DNA of 64,000 nucleotides, taken from the NCBI GenBank assembly GCA_022703505.1, contig JAKLDN010000006.1, positions 230,385 through 294,384 on the forward strand, written 5' to 3'. A program made the position numbers and the translations under genes. The notes beneath the pieces are model-generated. The model made no database searches. It was not told the origin of the DNA and was given only the letters and a program-made list of their open reading frames with translations. This stretch comes from Spirochaetota bacterium. Lineage in GTDB: Bacteria; Spirochaetota; Spirochaetia; Treponematales; UBA12059. Positions within the stretch are counted from its first letter, which is position 1. Each line of letters begins with the position of its first letter. Below, one piece after another: positions 35,096 through 43,258 of the stretch.

Positions 35096-35105
35096 TTGCT
35101 AAACT
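35078..35105 (+). promoter_or_regulatory. Candidate leaderless promoter of manA
   Basis: TTCACT (from the repeat), 16 bases, TAAACT, and six bases to the ATG at 35112. There is no Shine-Dalgarno before the ATG. Confidence 0.35.
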
Positions 35106-35111
35106 CTTCCC

Positions 35112-36338
35112 ATGCCCGTCCTCCGCCTGGAAAACCCAATTCAGCACTACGACTGGGGAACCCCGGATGCTATTCCGGCCCTCCTCGGAATGGACGAGCC
35201 CGACGGGAAGCCCTGCGCGGAGCTCTGGATGGGAGCCCATCCCAAGGCCCCCTCGGTGGCGGAGACGGAGGACGGCCGGGTGCCCCTGGACAGGCTCATC
35301 GCCCGGGATCCCGTCTCCGCCCTGGGCGCCCCGACGGTGGAGCGATTCGGCCCCGCCCTCCCCTTCCTGTTCAAGGTCCTCTCGGCGGCGCGGCCCCTGT
35401 CCATCCAGGCCCATCCCCAGAAGCTCAAGGCCGAGCGGGGGTTCGAGAAGGAGAACGCCGAGGCGGTGCCCCTGGACGCCCCGGACAGGAACTACCGGGA
35501 CCCGAACCACAAGCCCGAGATGCTGGTCGCCCTGGACGATTTCGAGGGTCTCTGCGGCTTCCGGCCCATCCCGGAGATCCTGCGCCTGATCCGGACGGTC
35601 GCCCCCCGGGAGTTCGAGCGGATCGCCGGCAACCTGGTCCGGAATCCCGGCAAGGTGGAGCTCGCGGTGTTGTTCTACCGCTTCATCTCCTACTCGGCGA
35701 ACCTGAAGCGGGACCTCCTGTACTATACGGAACGGCGGATCCGGCGGATCCTGGACCATGAGCCGGATCCGGCCGTACGGGACGCCCTGTCCTGGGTCCT
35801 GACCCTCATGCGGCTCTTCCCGGGGGACGTGGGAGCCCTGGCGCCCCTCATCCTGAATCATTTCCGCCTGACCCCGGGCCAGGCCCTCTTCATTGAGCCG
35901 GGACAAATCCACGCTTACCTGCGCGGAACGGGCCTCGAGATCATGGCCAACTCGGACAACGTCCTTCGTGGAGCCCTGACCTCCAAGAACATCGACATCC
36001 CGGAACTCCTGTCCGTCCTGTCCTTCGTTCCGGAGGGAGTCCGGATCTACGGCCCTCGGGAAACCGGAACCGCGGTCGAGGAATATGCCTCCGAGGCCGC
36101 GGAGTTCCGCCTGGACCGCATCCGCCTCGAACCCGGCCGGGACGTCCCGCGCGGACGGCCCGGGCCGGAGATCCTGCTCTGCCTGGAGGGGTGGATCACG
36201 ATATCCGATACGTCCGGCGGCCCCGGGCGGGGGGGCTTGGCCCTGGAGCGAGGCGGCTGCGCCTTCATCACCGCCGACGTCCGGGACTACTCCCTCGCGG
36301 GGAGCGGCCTGGCGTTCCGTGCGGGGGTCACGGCGTGA
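35112..36338 (+). CDS. manA: Mannose-6-phosphate isomerase, class I
   Basis: Zinc enzyme of 408 residues that interconverts mannose 6-phosphate and fructose 6-phosphate. Type I features: IQHYDWGTPDAIP near the start, CAELWMGAHPKAPS, the zinc-site LSIQAHPQK, NHKPEMLVALDDFEGLCGFRP and, later, the cupin His/Glu region GQIHAYLRGTGLEIMANSDNVLRGALTSK with catalytic Arg. The C-terminal cupin ends in the usual GGCAFIT stretch. Its stop overlaps the DUF188 gene start by four bases. Confidence 0.95.
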   Translation: MPVLRLENPIQHYDWGTPDAIPALLGMDEPDGKPCAELWMGAHPKAPSVAETEDGRVPLDRLIARDPVSALGAPTVERFGPALPFLFKVLSAARPLSIQAHPQKLKAERGFEKENAEAVPLDAPDRNYRDPNHKPEMLVALDDFEGLCGFRPIPEILRLIRTVAPREFERIAGNLVRNPGKVELAVLFYRFISYSANLKRDLLYYTERRIRRILDHEPDPAVRDALSWVLTLMRLFPGDVGALAPLILNHFRLTPGQALFIEPGQIHAYLRGTGLEIMANSDNVLRGALTSKNIDIPELLSVLSFVPEGVRIYGPRETGTAVEEYASEAAEFRLDRIRLEPGRDVPRGRPGPEILLCLEGWITISDTSGGPGRGGLALERGGCAFITADVRDYSLAGSGLAFRAGVTA

Positions 36339-36919
36339 CCATCTGGGCCGACGCGGACTCCCTGCCCGCGCCGGTGCGGGAGATCCTGGCCCGCCGGGCC
36401 CGCCCTGCGGGACGGACCGGGCCGGACGGGTCGGGCACCGCGGAGGCTTCGACGGGGGTGCGGGTGGTCTTCGCCGCCGGCCGCCCGATTCCGGTCCCCC
36501 GGGGCTCGGAATTCCTGCTGGTGGAGACCGGGGGACCGGACGCCGTGGACGCGCGGATCGAGGTCCTGGCCGCGCCCGGGGACCTGGTGGTGACCCGGGA
36601 CATTCCCTTCGCGGCCCGCCTGGCCGAGGCGGGGCTCGCGGTGATCAACGACCGGGGCGACGAGTGGACGGCGGACACGGTCCGGGAGCGGCTCTCCCGG
36701 AGGGACTTCATGGCGGGCCTCCGCTCCTCGGGCCTTGCGGAGATGAACCGGGCCCGGACCTGGGGTCCCCGGGAGAAAAAGGCCTTCGCGGACACCCTGG
36801 ACAGGGTGGTACGGAGGATCCAGGCGACAGGACCCCGAAGTCAGGACCCCGGGCTGGCCTCCGATGTCGGAGGAGGCGCCGGCCGGTCCGCGGCCGACGG
36901 GTCCGTCCCCGGATCCTGA
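36335..36919 (+). CDS. DUF188 family protein (YaiI/YqxD-like)
   Basis: Protein of 194 residues of the DUF188 family, PIN-like proteins of unknown function. Family features: TIWADADSLPAPVREI at the start, VVTRDIPFAARLAEAGLAVINDRGDEWTADTVRERLSRRDFM, and GPREKKAFADTLDRVVRR. GTG start overlapping the manA stop. The family usually ends near residue 165; the last 30 residues here (from TGPRSQDPG) are encoded by a CAGGAGTCAGGA-type array and overlap the antiparallel 3' end of mtgA by 79 bases. Confidence 0.85.
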   Translation: MTIWADADSLPAPVREILARRARPAGRTGPDGSGTAEASTGVRVVFAAGRPIPVPRGSEFLLVETGGPDAVDARIEVLAAPGDLVVTRDIPFAARLAEAGLAVINDRGDEWTADTVRERLSRRDFMAGLRSSGLAEMNRARTWGPREKKAFADTLDRVVRRIQATGPRSQDPGLASDVGGGAGRSAADGSVPGS

Positions 36920-36936
36920 GTCCCGACCCCGGGCTC
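36821..36936. repeat. Paired inverted array, CAGGAGTCAGGA family, between DUF188 and mtgA genes
   Basis: Left arm about 36821-36853 (CAGGCGACAGGACCCC, AAGTCAGGACCCCGGG) and right arm about 36911-36936 (ATCCTGAGTCCCGACCCCGGG), separated by a GC-rich centre of 57 bases. The arms encode the C-terminal tails of two convergent genes that overlap here. Confidence 0.55.
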
Positions 36937-37857
36937 CTCTTTCTCCCCGTACTTCCCCGCCAGGTACTGGTACCGCGTGCGCAGGATCCCGTTCTTGTGC
37001 AGGGTTTCCGGGGTGTAGCGGATGGGGGACGAGAGCAGGGCGACCAGGCGGGCGGTCTGGTCCACGTCCAGACGGGAGACGCTCGTTCCGTAGAACCTCC
37101 GGGCCGCGGCCTCGATGCCGAACACTCCCTTGCCCCACTCCGCCCAGGAAAGGTAGATCTCCAGGATCCTCTGCTTGGGCAGGATCAGCTCCATCTCGAC
37201 CGTGGCGATGAGCTCCAGGTACTTCCGCAGGTAGCTCTTGAAGGGTACCAGAAAGAGGGTCCGGGCAGTCTGCATGGACAGGGTGGAGCCGCCGTAGAGG
37301 GGCCGGCCGACCTGCCGATTGACCTGCCGGGCATACAGGATAGCCTCGAAGTCCACCCCGTTATGGCTGTAGAACTTGCCGTCCTCCACGGAGACCACCA
37401 TGCGCCGGGCCAGGACCGGCACCTTGGCCAGCTTGACGTTCCGCTGGGGCGCCAGCTTCCAGCCGTCCACCCCGGCCCGGTAGGCCATGAGCACGGTGAC
37501 GGGGGGGTCGACGCTCCGGTAGACCAGGAGGAGGAGGGCGACCGTCAGGACGTACCAGACATGGGCCAGGGCGATCCCGCGCCCCGCGGTCCGAAGGACC
37601 CTTCCCAGGGCGGCCCGGGCTTTCAGGATCCGGGCTCGGCTCGGCGACGGCGGGGGGGATACCGGCGGGACCGGCACCCTCGCGGGCTCCGGCCCTCCGG
37701 CGTCCGCCCGAGTCCGGCCCCGTTTCCCGGAGGTTCCGGCCGACCTCGGGGTCTCCGGACCCGCCCCGCGCGAGACAAGGGCGGCGGCGCAGGCCCTGCC
37801 CAGGCTTCGTTCCACGGGCGCTCCGAAGAGGATGAGGGCTAGGGGGATCGTATCCAT
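36841..37857 (-). CDS. mtgA: Monofunctional peptidoglycan transglycosylase (GT51)
   Basis: Membrane enzyme of 338 residues that polymerises lipid II into glycan strands. A Pro/Arg-rich cytosolic N-terminus (about 1-95), one membrane helix (about 98-115), then the GT51 domain: VVSVEDGKFYSHNGVDFEAI (catalytic Glu), GGSTLSMQTARTLFL, RKYLELIATVEMEL, KQRILEIYLSWAEWGKGVFGIEAAARRFYG and LVALLSSPIRYTP. There is no transpeptidase domain. GGSTLSMQ replaces the commoner GGSTItQQ. The tail from about residue 308 comes from a repeat array and overlaps the DUF188 gene. The N-terminal start is uncertain, since no clear Shine-Dalgarno is present. Confidence 0.92.
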   Translation of the reverse strand: MDTIPLALILFGAPVERSLGRACAAALVSRGAGPETPRSAGTSGKRGRTRADAGGPEPARVPVPPVSPPPSPSRARILKARAALGRVLRTAGRGIALAHVWYVLTVALLLLVYRSVDPPVTVLMAYRAGVDGWKLAPQRNVKLAKVPVLARRMVVSVEDGKFYSHNGVDFEAILYARQVNRQVGRPLYGGSTLSMQTARTLFLVPFKSYLRKYLELIATVEMELILPKQRILEIYLSWAEWGKGVFGIEAAARRFYGTSVSRLDVDQTARLVALLSSPIRYTPETLHKNGILRTRYQYLAGKYGEKEEPGVGTQDPGTDPSAADRPAPPPTSEASPGS

Positions 37858-37968
37858 GGGTCGGGGGGCTCTCCGGATCGGGCGGTTTGCCGGCCGGCTC
37901 GGGCGCCGTCGGCGATCGTCCCGACGATACCACGAACCCCGTCCCTTGGGGAAGCGCCTCCGGCTTCC

Positions 37969-37998
37969 TTGACAGGAGTGGCGCCGGCTCCTTAGATT
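37969..37998 (+). promoter_or_regulatory. Candidate promoter of the M16 peptidase pair
   Basis: A consensus -35 box TTGACA, 18 bases, then TAGATT. Transcription would start near 38005, giving a leader of about 80 bases that contains two hairpins. Confidence 0.5.
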
Positions 37999-38006
37999 TG
38001 GATCTT

Positions 38007-38071
38007 GGCGGGCTCGTGGAACGCTTCGGGCGTTCCGATAGCCCGCCGGACTGCCGGCACCGTCCCGGCAG
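38007..38071 (+). promoter_or_regulatory. Structured 5' leader (two hairpins) before the M16 pair
   Basis: First hairpin 38007-38047: GGCGGGCT pairs with AGCCCGCC, and inside it GGAACG pairs with CGTTCC. Second hairpin 38051-38071: CTGCCGG pairs with CCGGCAG, and its 3' arm abuts the GGGGAGG Shine-Dalgarno. The second could mask the ribosome site. No known riboswitch class is recognised. Together with the promoter this accounts for the 228-base spacer 37858-38085. Confidence 0.5.
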
Positions 38072-38085
38072 GGGAGGTTCCGGGA

Positions 38086-39543
38086 ATGAAAAAAGTCCGT
38101 TTCGCGCTCTTGGTCGCGCTGGTTCTTTCATCGACCTTCCTGTATGCGGAAGCCACCGGGGTGCCGGGCCTGCACAGGTTCGTCCTGGACAACGGCCTGG
38201 AGCTCTTCGTGCTGGAGAATCCCTCCGCGCCTCTGGCCTACATCGAGATCGCGATCCGGGGAGGGGGCGTGGCCCAGACCCCGGAGACCGCGGGGGTGTT
38301 CCATTTCTATGAGCACATGATGTTCAAGGGCAACTCGAAGTACAGGACGGCGGCGGAGGTGAGCTCGGCCTACCTGGACCTGGGGGTGCCCTCCTGGAAC
38401 GGCTCCACGGGTTCGGAATACGTCAACTACTATTTCACGGTGCCCTCCGACCGGCTGCGGGAAGGGCTGGAGTTCTGGTCCTACGCGATCCGGGAACCCC
38501 TGCTCGACCCGGGGGAGATCGAATCCGAGAAGGGCGTCGTCGTCAGCGAGATCACCGGAAACTATTCCGAACCCCGCAGCATCTACGCCGCCGGGATCGA
38601 CCGCAGGCTCTTCCCGAAATACCCCTGGCGCCGAGATCCGGGAGGAACCGTGGAGGCCATCCGGGGCGTGACCGCGGAAAAGCTCCGGACCATGCAGCGG
38701 ACCTACTACATCCCGAACAACGCCGCCCTCTTCGTGGGAGGGGACGTGCGGGCGGACGCGGTCCACCAGTTGGTGAAGGAAGTCTACGGTTCCTGGGAAC
38801 GGGGACCCGATCCCTGGGCCAAGCCCCAGGATCCCCAGGCCTTCCCGGCGGTCCGCAAGACGGCCTTCGTGGTCTACCCGGATCCCACGGTGAATCCCCG
38901 CTTCGGGATCGCCCAGATCTACTACCGGGGACCCGACGTGGGCCGGGACCCCGCGTCCACCTACGCAGCGGACGTGTGGGGCTACCTGGTGGAGAACCCC
39001 TCGGGCCGGTACAAGAAGGCTCTGGTCGGGGCGGACCTGGGCATCCCAGATCCGAACTACACGGGGGCGTACTACTGGACCCAGAAGGACGGAGGCCAGA
39101 TCGTCTTCTGGGCCTACCTCCTGGCCAAGCCCGGACAGGGCTTCGCCCAGAGGGCGCAGCAGCTCAAGGAGAGGATCCGGGCCTCGGAACTGACGAATAT
39201 GAAGATCGACCGGGGATACTTCGGCGAGGACGAGTACGAGACCGTCAAGCGTCTGATCGAGAACCAGCGGATCCTGGAGCTCGAGACCGTGGAGGGCTTC
39301 CTGGGAACCCTCCGGTTCTGGTGGGCCTCGGCCTCCACGGACTATTTCTTCGGGTACCTCGACAACATGAAGAAGGTCGGGTACCGGGAGATATCCGCCT
39401 TCCTGGACCGGTACATCCACAAGAACCTCGAGATCGTGGCCGTCCGGGTCCATCCCAGCGTCTACGAGGCCGAAAAGAAGGCCTTCGCCGACGCGGGGTA
39501 CGAGACCCTGGGGGCGGACAACGCCTTCTGGTGGAAAAAATGA
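38086..39543 (+). CDS. Exported M16 zinc peptidase (active-type subunit)
   Basis: Protein of 485 residues. Signal peptide about 1-21 (ends LYAEA). The M16 (pitrilysin) motif HFYEH holds His 73, Glu 76 and His 77, and the third ligand is probably Glu 155 (VVVSEI). The second half is the usual M16 C-terminal repeat. M16 proteins often work as pairs, one catalytic and one not. The stop overlaps the start of the second M16 gene. The start ATG at 38086 has GGGGAGG; the frame extends upstream but only over the leader. Expected place: periplasm. Confidence 0.92.
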   Translation: MKKVRFALLVALVLSSTFLYAEATGVPGLHRFVLDNGLELFVLENPSAPLAYIEIAIRGGGVAQTPETAGVFHFYEHMMFKGNSKYRTAAEVSSAYLDLGVPSWNGSTGSEYVNYYFTVPSDRLREGLEFWSYAIREPLLDPGEIESEKGVVVSEITGNYSEPRSIYAAGIDRRLFPKYPWRRDPGGTVEAIRGVTAEKLRTMQRTYYIPNNAALFVGGDVRADAVHQLVKEVYGSWERGPDPWAKPQDPQAFPAVRKTAFVVYPDPTVNPRFGIAQIYYRGPDVGRDPASTYAADVWGYLVENPSGRYKKALVGADLGIPDPNYTGAYYWTQKDGGQIVFWAYLLAKPGQGFAQRAQQLKERIRASELTNMKIDRGYFGEDEYETVKRLIENQRILELETVEGFLGTLRFWWASASTDYFFGYLDNMKKVGYREISAFLDRYIHKNLEIVAVRVHPSVYEAEKKAFADAGYETLGADNAFWWKK

Positions 39544-41081
39544 TGCGAGGACCCAAGCCGATGACATCGAACAAGCGTTCCCCGGCCCGCCCGCGGGCCT
39601 TCCTCGGAGCCGCCCTCTCAGCGGCCCTCCTCCTGGCCGTCGCGGCCGGCTGCGTGTCCACCCCCCCGGCCTCCTCGGGTTCGGGCGGCGAGGCCCCGGG
39701 TTCCGGCTCCCCGGCGCCCGTGCCGACCGCCAAGGCCGCCCCTTCCCCGGTCAAGACGGAGCCGGGCCCCTTCTACAAGTCCAACATCGGGGACTTCGAG
39801 ACCCGGACCCTGTCCAACGGCATCAAGCTCTACGTGAAGAAGAACCGGACGAACCGGGTCCTGAACCTCAAGCTGGTCCTGCTGGGAGGCTCTTCGGTTG
39901 TGCCCCGGGCCAAGGCCGGGCTGGACGACATGACCCTGTCCCTCCTTTCCCGGGGCTCGGCGTCCTACCCCTACGAGAAGATCCTGGACGTCGAGTACCG
40001 GACCTCCTCCTCCATCTCCCATTCCTCGGGGTACGACTACTCCAGCTACGACCTCAACTGCATCGACACCTACCTGCCCGAACTCCTGGACATCTACCTG
40101 GACGGATTCCTCCGCCCGTCCCTCCTTGCCGACCGGTTCCGGGACGTGAGGAACGAGGCGGCCCAGGCCCGGGAATCCCGCATGGGGGACCCGGACCAGC
40201 GGGCCCGCTACCTGGGGACCCAGGCCATCTTCGCGGGCCATCCCTACGCCTCGGATCCCGCGGGCACCCCGGAGTCCCTGGATTCCGTCACCCTGGAGGA
40301 CGTCAAGGCCCACCACGGAACCCTCCTGAACGCCGACCGGATCTTCCTGGCCGCGGTGGGGAACTTCGACGTGGACGCCCTTGCGGCCAAGCTGGAATCG
40401 GCCCTGGGGTCGATCCCGAGGAAGGGCTCCGCGACCCCCGTCTCGGCTCCTCCGGCGACCTCGGGCCCCCCCATCCTGGAAGCCCATCCGGCCTCCGAGG
40501 GCGTGGCCTACATCCAGGGCTACTTCCGCATCCCCGGCCGGCAGGACCGGGACTACGTGCCCTTCGCCCTGGCCGCGGACATGCTGGACGACTTGATGTT
40601 CAACGTGGTCCGGGAGAAGTACGGGGCCTGCTATTCCGTGGGGGCGATCTTCCGGCCCGCGGCGGCCTCCTACGGGATCCTGTGGATCTACCAGGCCTCG
40701 GACATCGAGGGGATCCGGAAGTACGTGAAGGAGGCCGCGGACTACCTGGCGCAGGGAAAGCTGATCCGGTCCAAGGATGCTTCGGGACAGTACGTCCTGG
40801 GCTCCATCGAGGACCGGCTCCCCGCCTACCGGAGCAAGTACGTGAACGCCGTCTTCGCCAACCAGCGGACCAACTCGGACATCGGCGCCCAGGTCGTGCG
40901 GAGCGTCGTGTACGCCGGGGATCCCGCGGACTACCTGCGGACCCCGGACCGGATCGCCGCCGTCACCCCCGCGGACATCCGCAGGGTCTACAAGACCTGG
41001 TTCCTGGACCAGAGCTTCCGCTGGGTGATCGTCAGCGACGAGGCGGGGCTGAAGCGGGTGCCGGCGGGGGAGTATAGGTGA
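39540..41081 (+). CDS. M16 peptidase-like lipoprotein (inactive subunit)
   Basis: Protein of 513 residues with a lipoprotein signal (AVAAGC, Cys 38) and a linker rich in Ser, Gly and Pro. The M16 fold is recognisable (TLSNGIKLYVKKNRTN, LVLLGGSSVVPRAKAGLDDMTLSLLSRGS, and FNVVREKYGACYSVGAIFRP), but where the active subunit has HxxEH this one has LDDMTL, so it cannot bind zinc in the same way. It probably pairs with the preceding active protein, holding the complex at the membrane. Start ATG 39540 overlaps the upstream stop; 39543 or 39561 are alternatives. The stop TGA lies inside a repeat array. Confidence 0.88.
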   Translation: MMRGPKPMTSNKRSPARPRAFLGAALSAALLLAVAAGCVSTPPASSGSGGEAPGSGSPAPVPTAKAAPSPVKTEPGPFYKSNIGDFETRTLSNGIKLYVKKNRTNRVLNLKLVLLGGSSVVPRAKAGLDDMTLSLLSRGSASYPYEKILDVEYRTSSSISHSSGYDYSSYDLNCIDTYLPELLDIYLDGFLRPSLLADRFRDVRNEAAQARESRMGDPDQRARYLGTQAIFAGHPYASDPAGTPESLDSVTLEDVKAHHGTLLNADRIFLAAVGNFDVDALAAKLESALGSIPRKGSATPVSAPPATSGPPILEAHPASEGVAYIQGYFRIPGRQDRDYVPFALAADMLDDLMFNVVREKYGACYSVGAIFRPAAASYGILWIYQASDIEGIRKYVKEAADYLAQGKLIRSKDASGQYVLGSIEDRLPAYRSKYVNAVFANQRTNSDIGAQVVRSVVYAGDPADYLRTPDRIAAVTPADIRRVYKTWFLDQSFRWVIVSDEAGLKRVPAGEYR

Positions 41082-41186
41082 ATAAGTGAATAGGTGAATT
41101 AGTACATAGGACTGGCTGGATTGCGGTCCGCGGATCCTTCGATTCACCTATTCACGATTCACATATTCACTCAATCACCGCTCACC
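41072..41186. repeat. Paired inverted array, GTGAATAGG family, between M16 and rel genes
   Basis: Left arm about 41072-41103 (AGGTGAATAAGTGAATAGGTGAAT) in one sense and right arm about 41141-41186 (GATTCACCTATTCACGATTC and following ATATTCAC, AATCACC) in the other, around a 37-base centre. It lies between convergent genes, and the stop codons of both fall inside its arms. Confidence 0.75.
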
Positions 41187-43258
41187 ACCTGCACCTTCAA
41201 TATCGCGGGGACGCCCCGGACGGAGCGCTCGATCTTGCGGCCGTCCTCGGGCTTCTCCATGCGCACCGTGAACCAGCCCACCAGGCGGTCCCCGTCCTCC
41301 TCGAGCTTCCCCTCGATCAGGTGGCCCTGGATCTTCTTGACCGCGGTCTCCACCTCCCCGAAGAGGTCGGGGATGCGCTTGGCCGTGATCCGGAAGCGCC
41401 GGGTCAGGCCGGGGTGCCGGGTCTCCCAGACCACCTCGATGGCCCGCTCCTTGAAGTCCGAAAGGAAAGGCAGGTTCCGGCAGTCCCGGCGGTGCACGAT
41501 GATCCCCCGTCCCCGGGAGACGTAGCCCACAATGGGATCCCCCGTGGTGGGGCGGCAGCACCCGGCGAAGCGGATCATGAGGCCCCGGCCCCCGGACACG
41601 GAGATCCCCGCCTTGTCGCTGGAGAGGACCGCCCTCGGCACGTAGGGGTGGATCTCGATCTGGCCCAGGGGGCGGTCGGGCTCCGGGACGGCGGGACGGG
41701 CTTCGGGGGCGGTCTCCCCGGCCTTGCCGGGCTCCGGGCGGCCCTCCCCCCGGGGCCGGGCCTCGCCCTTGGCCTCCGGCGCGTCGGCCTTCTTCCGGGC
41801 CACCACATTGCGGTCGATCACCAGGGCCTGGCCGTTGACGATGAGCCACTGCCGGATCTTGGACTTGGCCTTGGAAGTCTTCACCGCCCGCAGCCAGTCG
41901 ATGTTGGGCCGGGCCGTGTTGGAGGTCATGATCTCCACGACCTGGGTGTTTCGGAGCTCGTAGGTGAGGGGCACGATGGCCCCGTCGGCCTTGGCTCCGA
42001 CGCAGCGGTTTCCCACGGCGGTGTGGACCTCGTAGGCGAAGTCCAGGGGGGTGGAGCCCGCGGGAAGCTCCACGACGTCCCCCTTGGGGGTGAAGACGAA
42101 GATGGACTCCTTGAGGAGCTCCCGCTTGATCTCCTGGAGGAACTCCGCCCCGGAGGAGAGCATCCCGCTCCAGTCCTTGAGCTTGTTCACCAGGGGCAGG
42201 TCCTCGGTCCGAACCGTGTCCCGGGATCGGCCCTTCTTGTAGAGCCAATGGGAGGCCACGCCGAACTCCGCCACCCGGTGCATGTCGTAGGTGCGGATCT
42301 GGATCTCCAAAAGCCGGCCCTCGTAGGCCATGACCGTCGTGTGGAGGCTACGGTACCCGTTGGCCTTGGGCATGGCGATGTAGTCCTTGAACCTTCCCTC
42401 CAGGGGTTTCCAGAGCCGGTGCACCACCCCCAGGAGGGCGTAGCAGTCGTTCTCGGTACCGCAGAGCAGTCGGATGCCCAAAAGGTCGTACAGCTCGTCG
42501 GCGCTCTTGTTGCGCTTCCGCATCTTCTGGTAGATCGAGTAGAAGTGCTTGGCCCGGGAGCTGACCTCCACGAAAAGCTTTTCCTGGGCCGCGGCCGTCC
42601 GGATGTCCTTCTCCACCCGCGCCAGGAACTCGGCCCGCTCGCCCTTCTTGTCCGCCACGATCGCCTTGATCTGGTCGAAGGCCTCCCGGTTCAGCTCCTT
42701 GAGGGCCAGGTCCTCCAGCTCGTCCTTGACGGCCGAGAGGCCCAGCCGGTCCGCCAGGGGGGCGAAGATGTCCAGGCATTCCGCGGCGATGCGCTTGCGC
42801 TCCTCCTCGGGCAGCCAGCGCAGGGTGCGCATGTTGTCCAGCTTGTCCGCCAGCTTCACCAGGATCACCCGGATGTCCCGGGTCATGGCCAGGAGCATCT
42901 TTCGGATGGTCTCCGCGGCCTGGAGGGTCTTGTTCTTGGCCTTGAGGGCGGCGATGCGGGAGGTCTCCTCCACCAGGAGGGCCGCGACGGGTCCGAATCG
43001 CTCCGCCAGGTCCGCCCGGGCCGGGCCGTCCTCGTCCGGGGCGTGGTGGAGCACCGCGGCGACCACGGCGTCCGAGTCCAGGCCCAGCTCCGCCAGGATG
43101 AGGGCCACCCGCAGGGGGTGGGTCACCGCGGGTTCCCCGGAGGCCCGGACCTGCCCCTCGTGGGCGATCGAGGCCGCCTCCACGGCGGTCTCCACCTTGG
43201 CGCGGTCCTCCGCCTCCCAGGCGGAAACGGCCTTTCGCAGATCCTCCAGCTCCTTCAT
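41171..43258 (-). CDS. RelA/SpoT-type (p)ppGpp synthetase with altered HD motif
   Basis: Stringent-response enzyme of 695 residues. Order: HD hydrolase domain (about 20-180), synthetase (about 230-345: YDLLGIR, RFKDYIAMPKANGYRSLHT), TGS (about 375-435), then ACT at the C-terminus. The synthetase has the RxKD motif of bifunctional Rel enzymes and appears intact. The hydrolase has VLHHAPDED (70-77) in place of the usual LLHDVVED, and KLADKLDNMRT in place of KLADRLHNMRT. Hydrolase activity may thus be lost, which would make it synthetase-only. A disordered Ala/Pro/Glu insert (about 500-535) sits between TGS and ACT. Its start overlaps the prmC stop by four bases. Confidence 0.93.
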   Translation of the reverse strand: MKELEDLRKAVSAWEAEDRAKVETAVEAASIAHEGQVRASGEPAVTHPLRVALILAELGLDSDAVVAAVLHHAPDEDGPARADLAERFGPVAALLVEETSRIAALKAKNKTLQAAETIRKMLLAMTRDIRVILVKLADKLDNMRTLRWLPEEERKRIAAECLDIFAPLADRLGLSAVKDELEDLALKELNREAFDQIKAIVADKKGERAEFLARVEKDIRTAAAQEKLFVEVSSRAKHFYSIYQKMRKRNKSADELYDLLGIRLLCGTENDCYALLGVVHRLWKPLEGRFKDYIAMPKANGYRSLHTTVMAYEGRLLEIQIRTYDMHRVAEFGVASHWLYKKGRSRDTVRTEDLPLVNKLKDWSGMLSSGAEFLQEIKRELLKESIFVFTPKGDVVELPAGSTPLDFAYEVHTAVGNRCVGAKADGAIVPLTYELRNTQVVEIMTSNTARPNIDWLRAVKTSKAKSKIRQWLIVNGQALVIDRNVVARKKADAPEAKGEARPRGEGRPEPGKAGETAPEARPAVPEPDRPLGQIEIHPYVPRAVLSSDKAGISVSGGRGLMIRFAGCCRPTTGDPIVGYVSRGRGIIVHRRDCRNLPFLSDFKERAIEVVWETRHPGLTRRFRITAKRIPDLFGEVETAVKKIQGHLIEGKLEEDGDRLVGWFTVRMEKPEDGRKIERSVRGVPAILKVQVVSGD

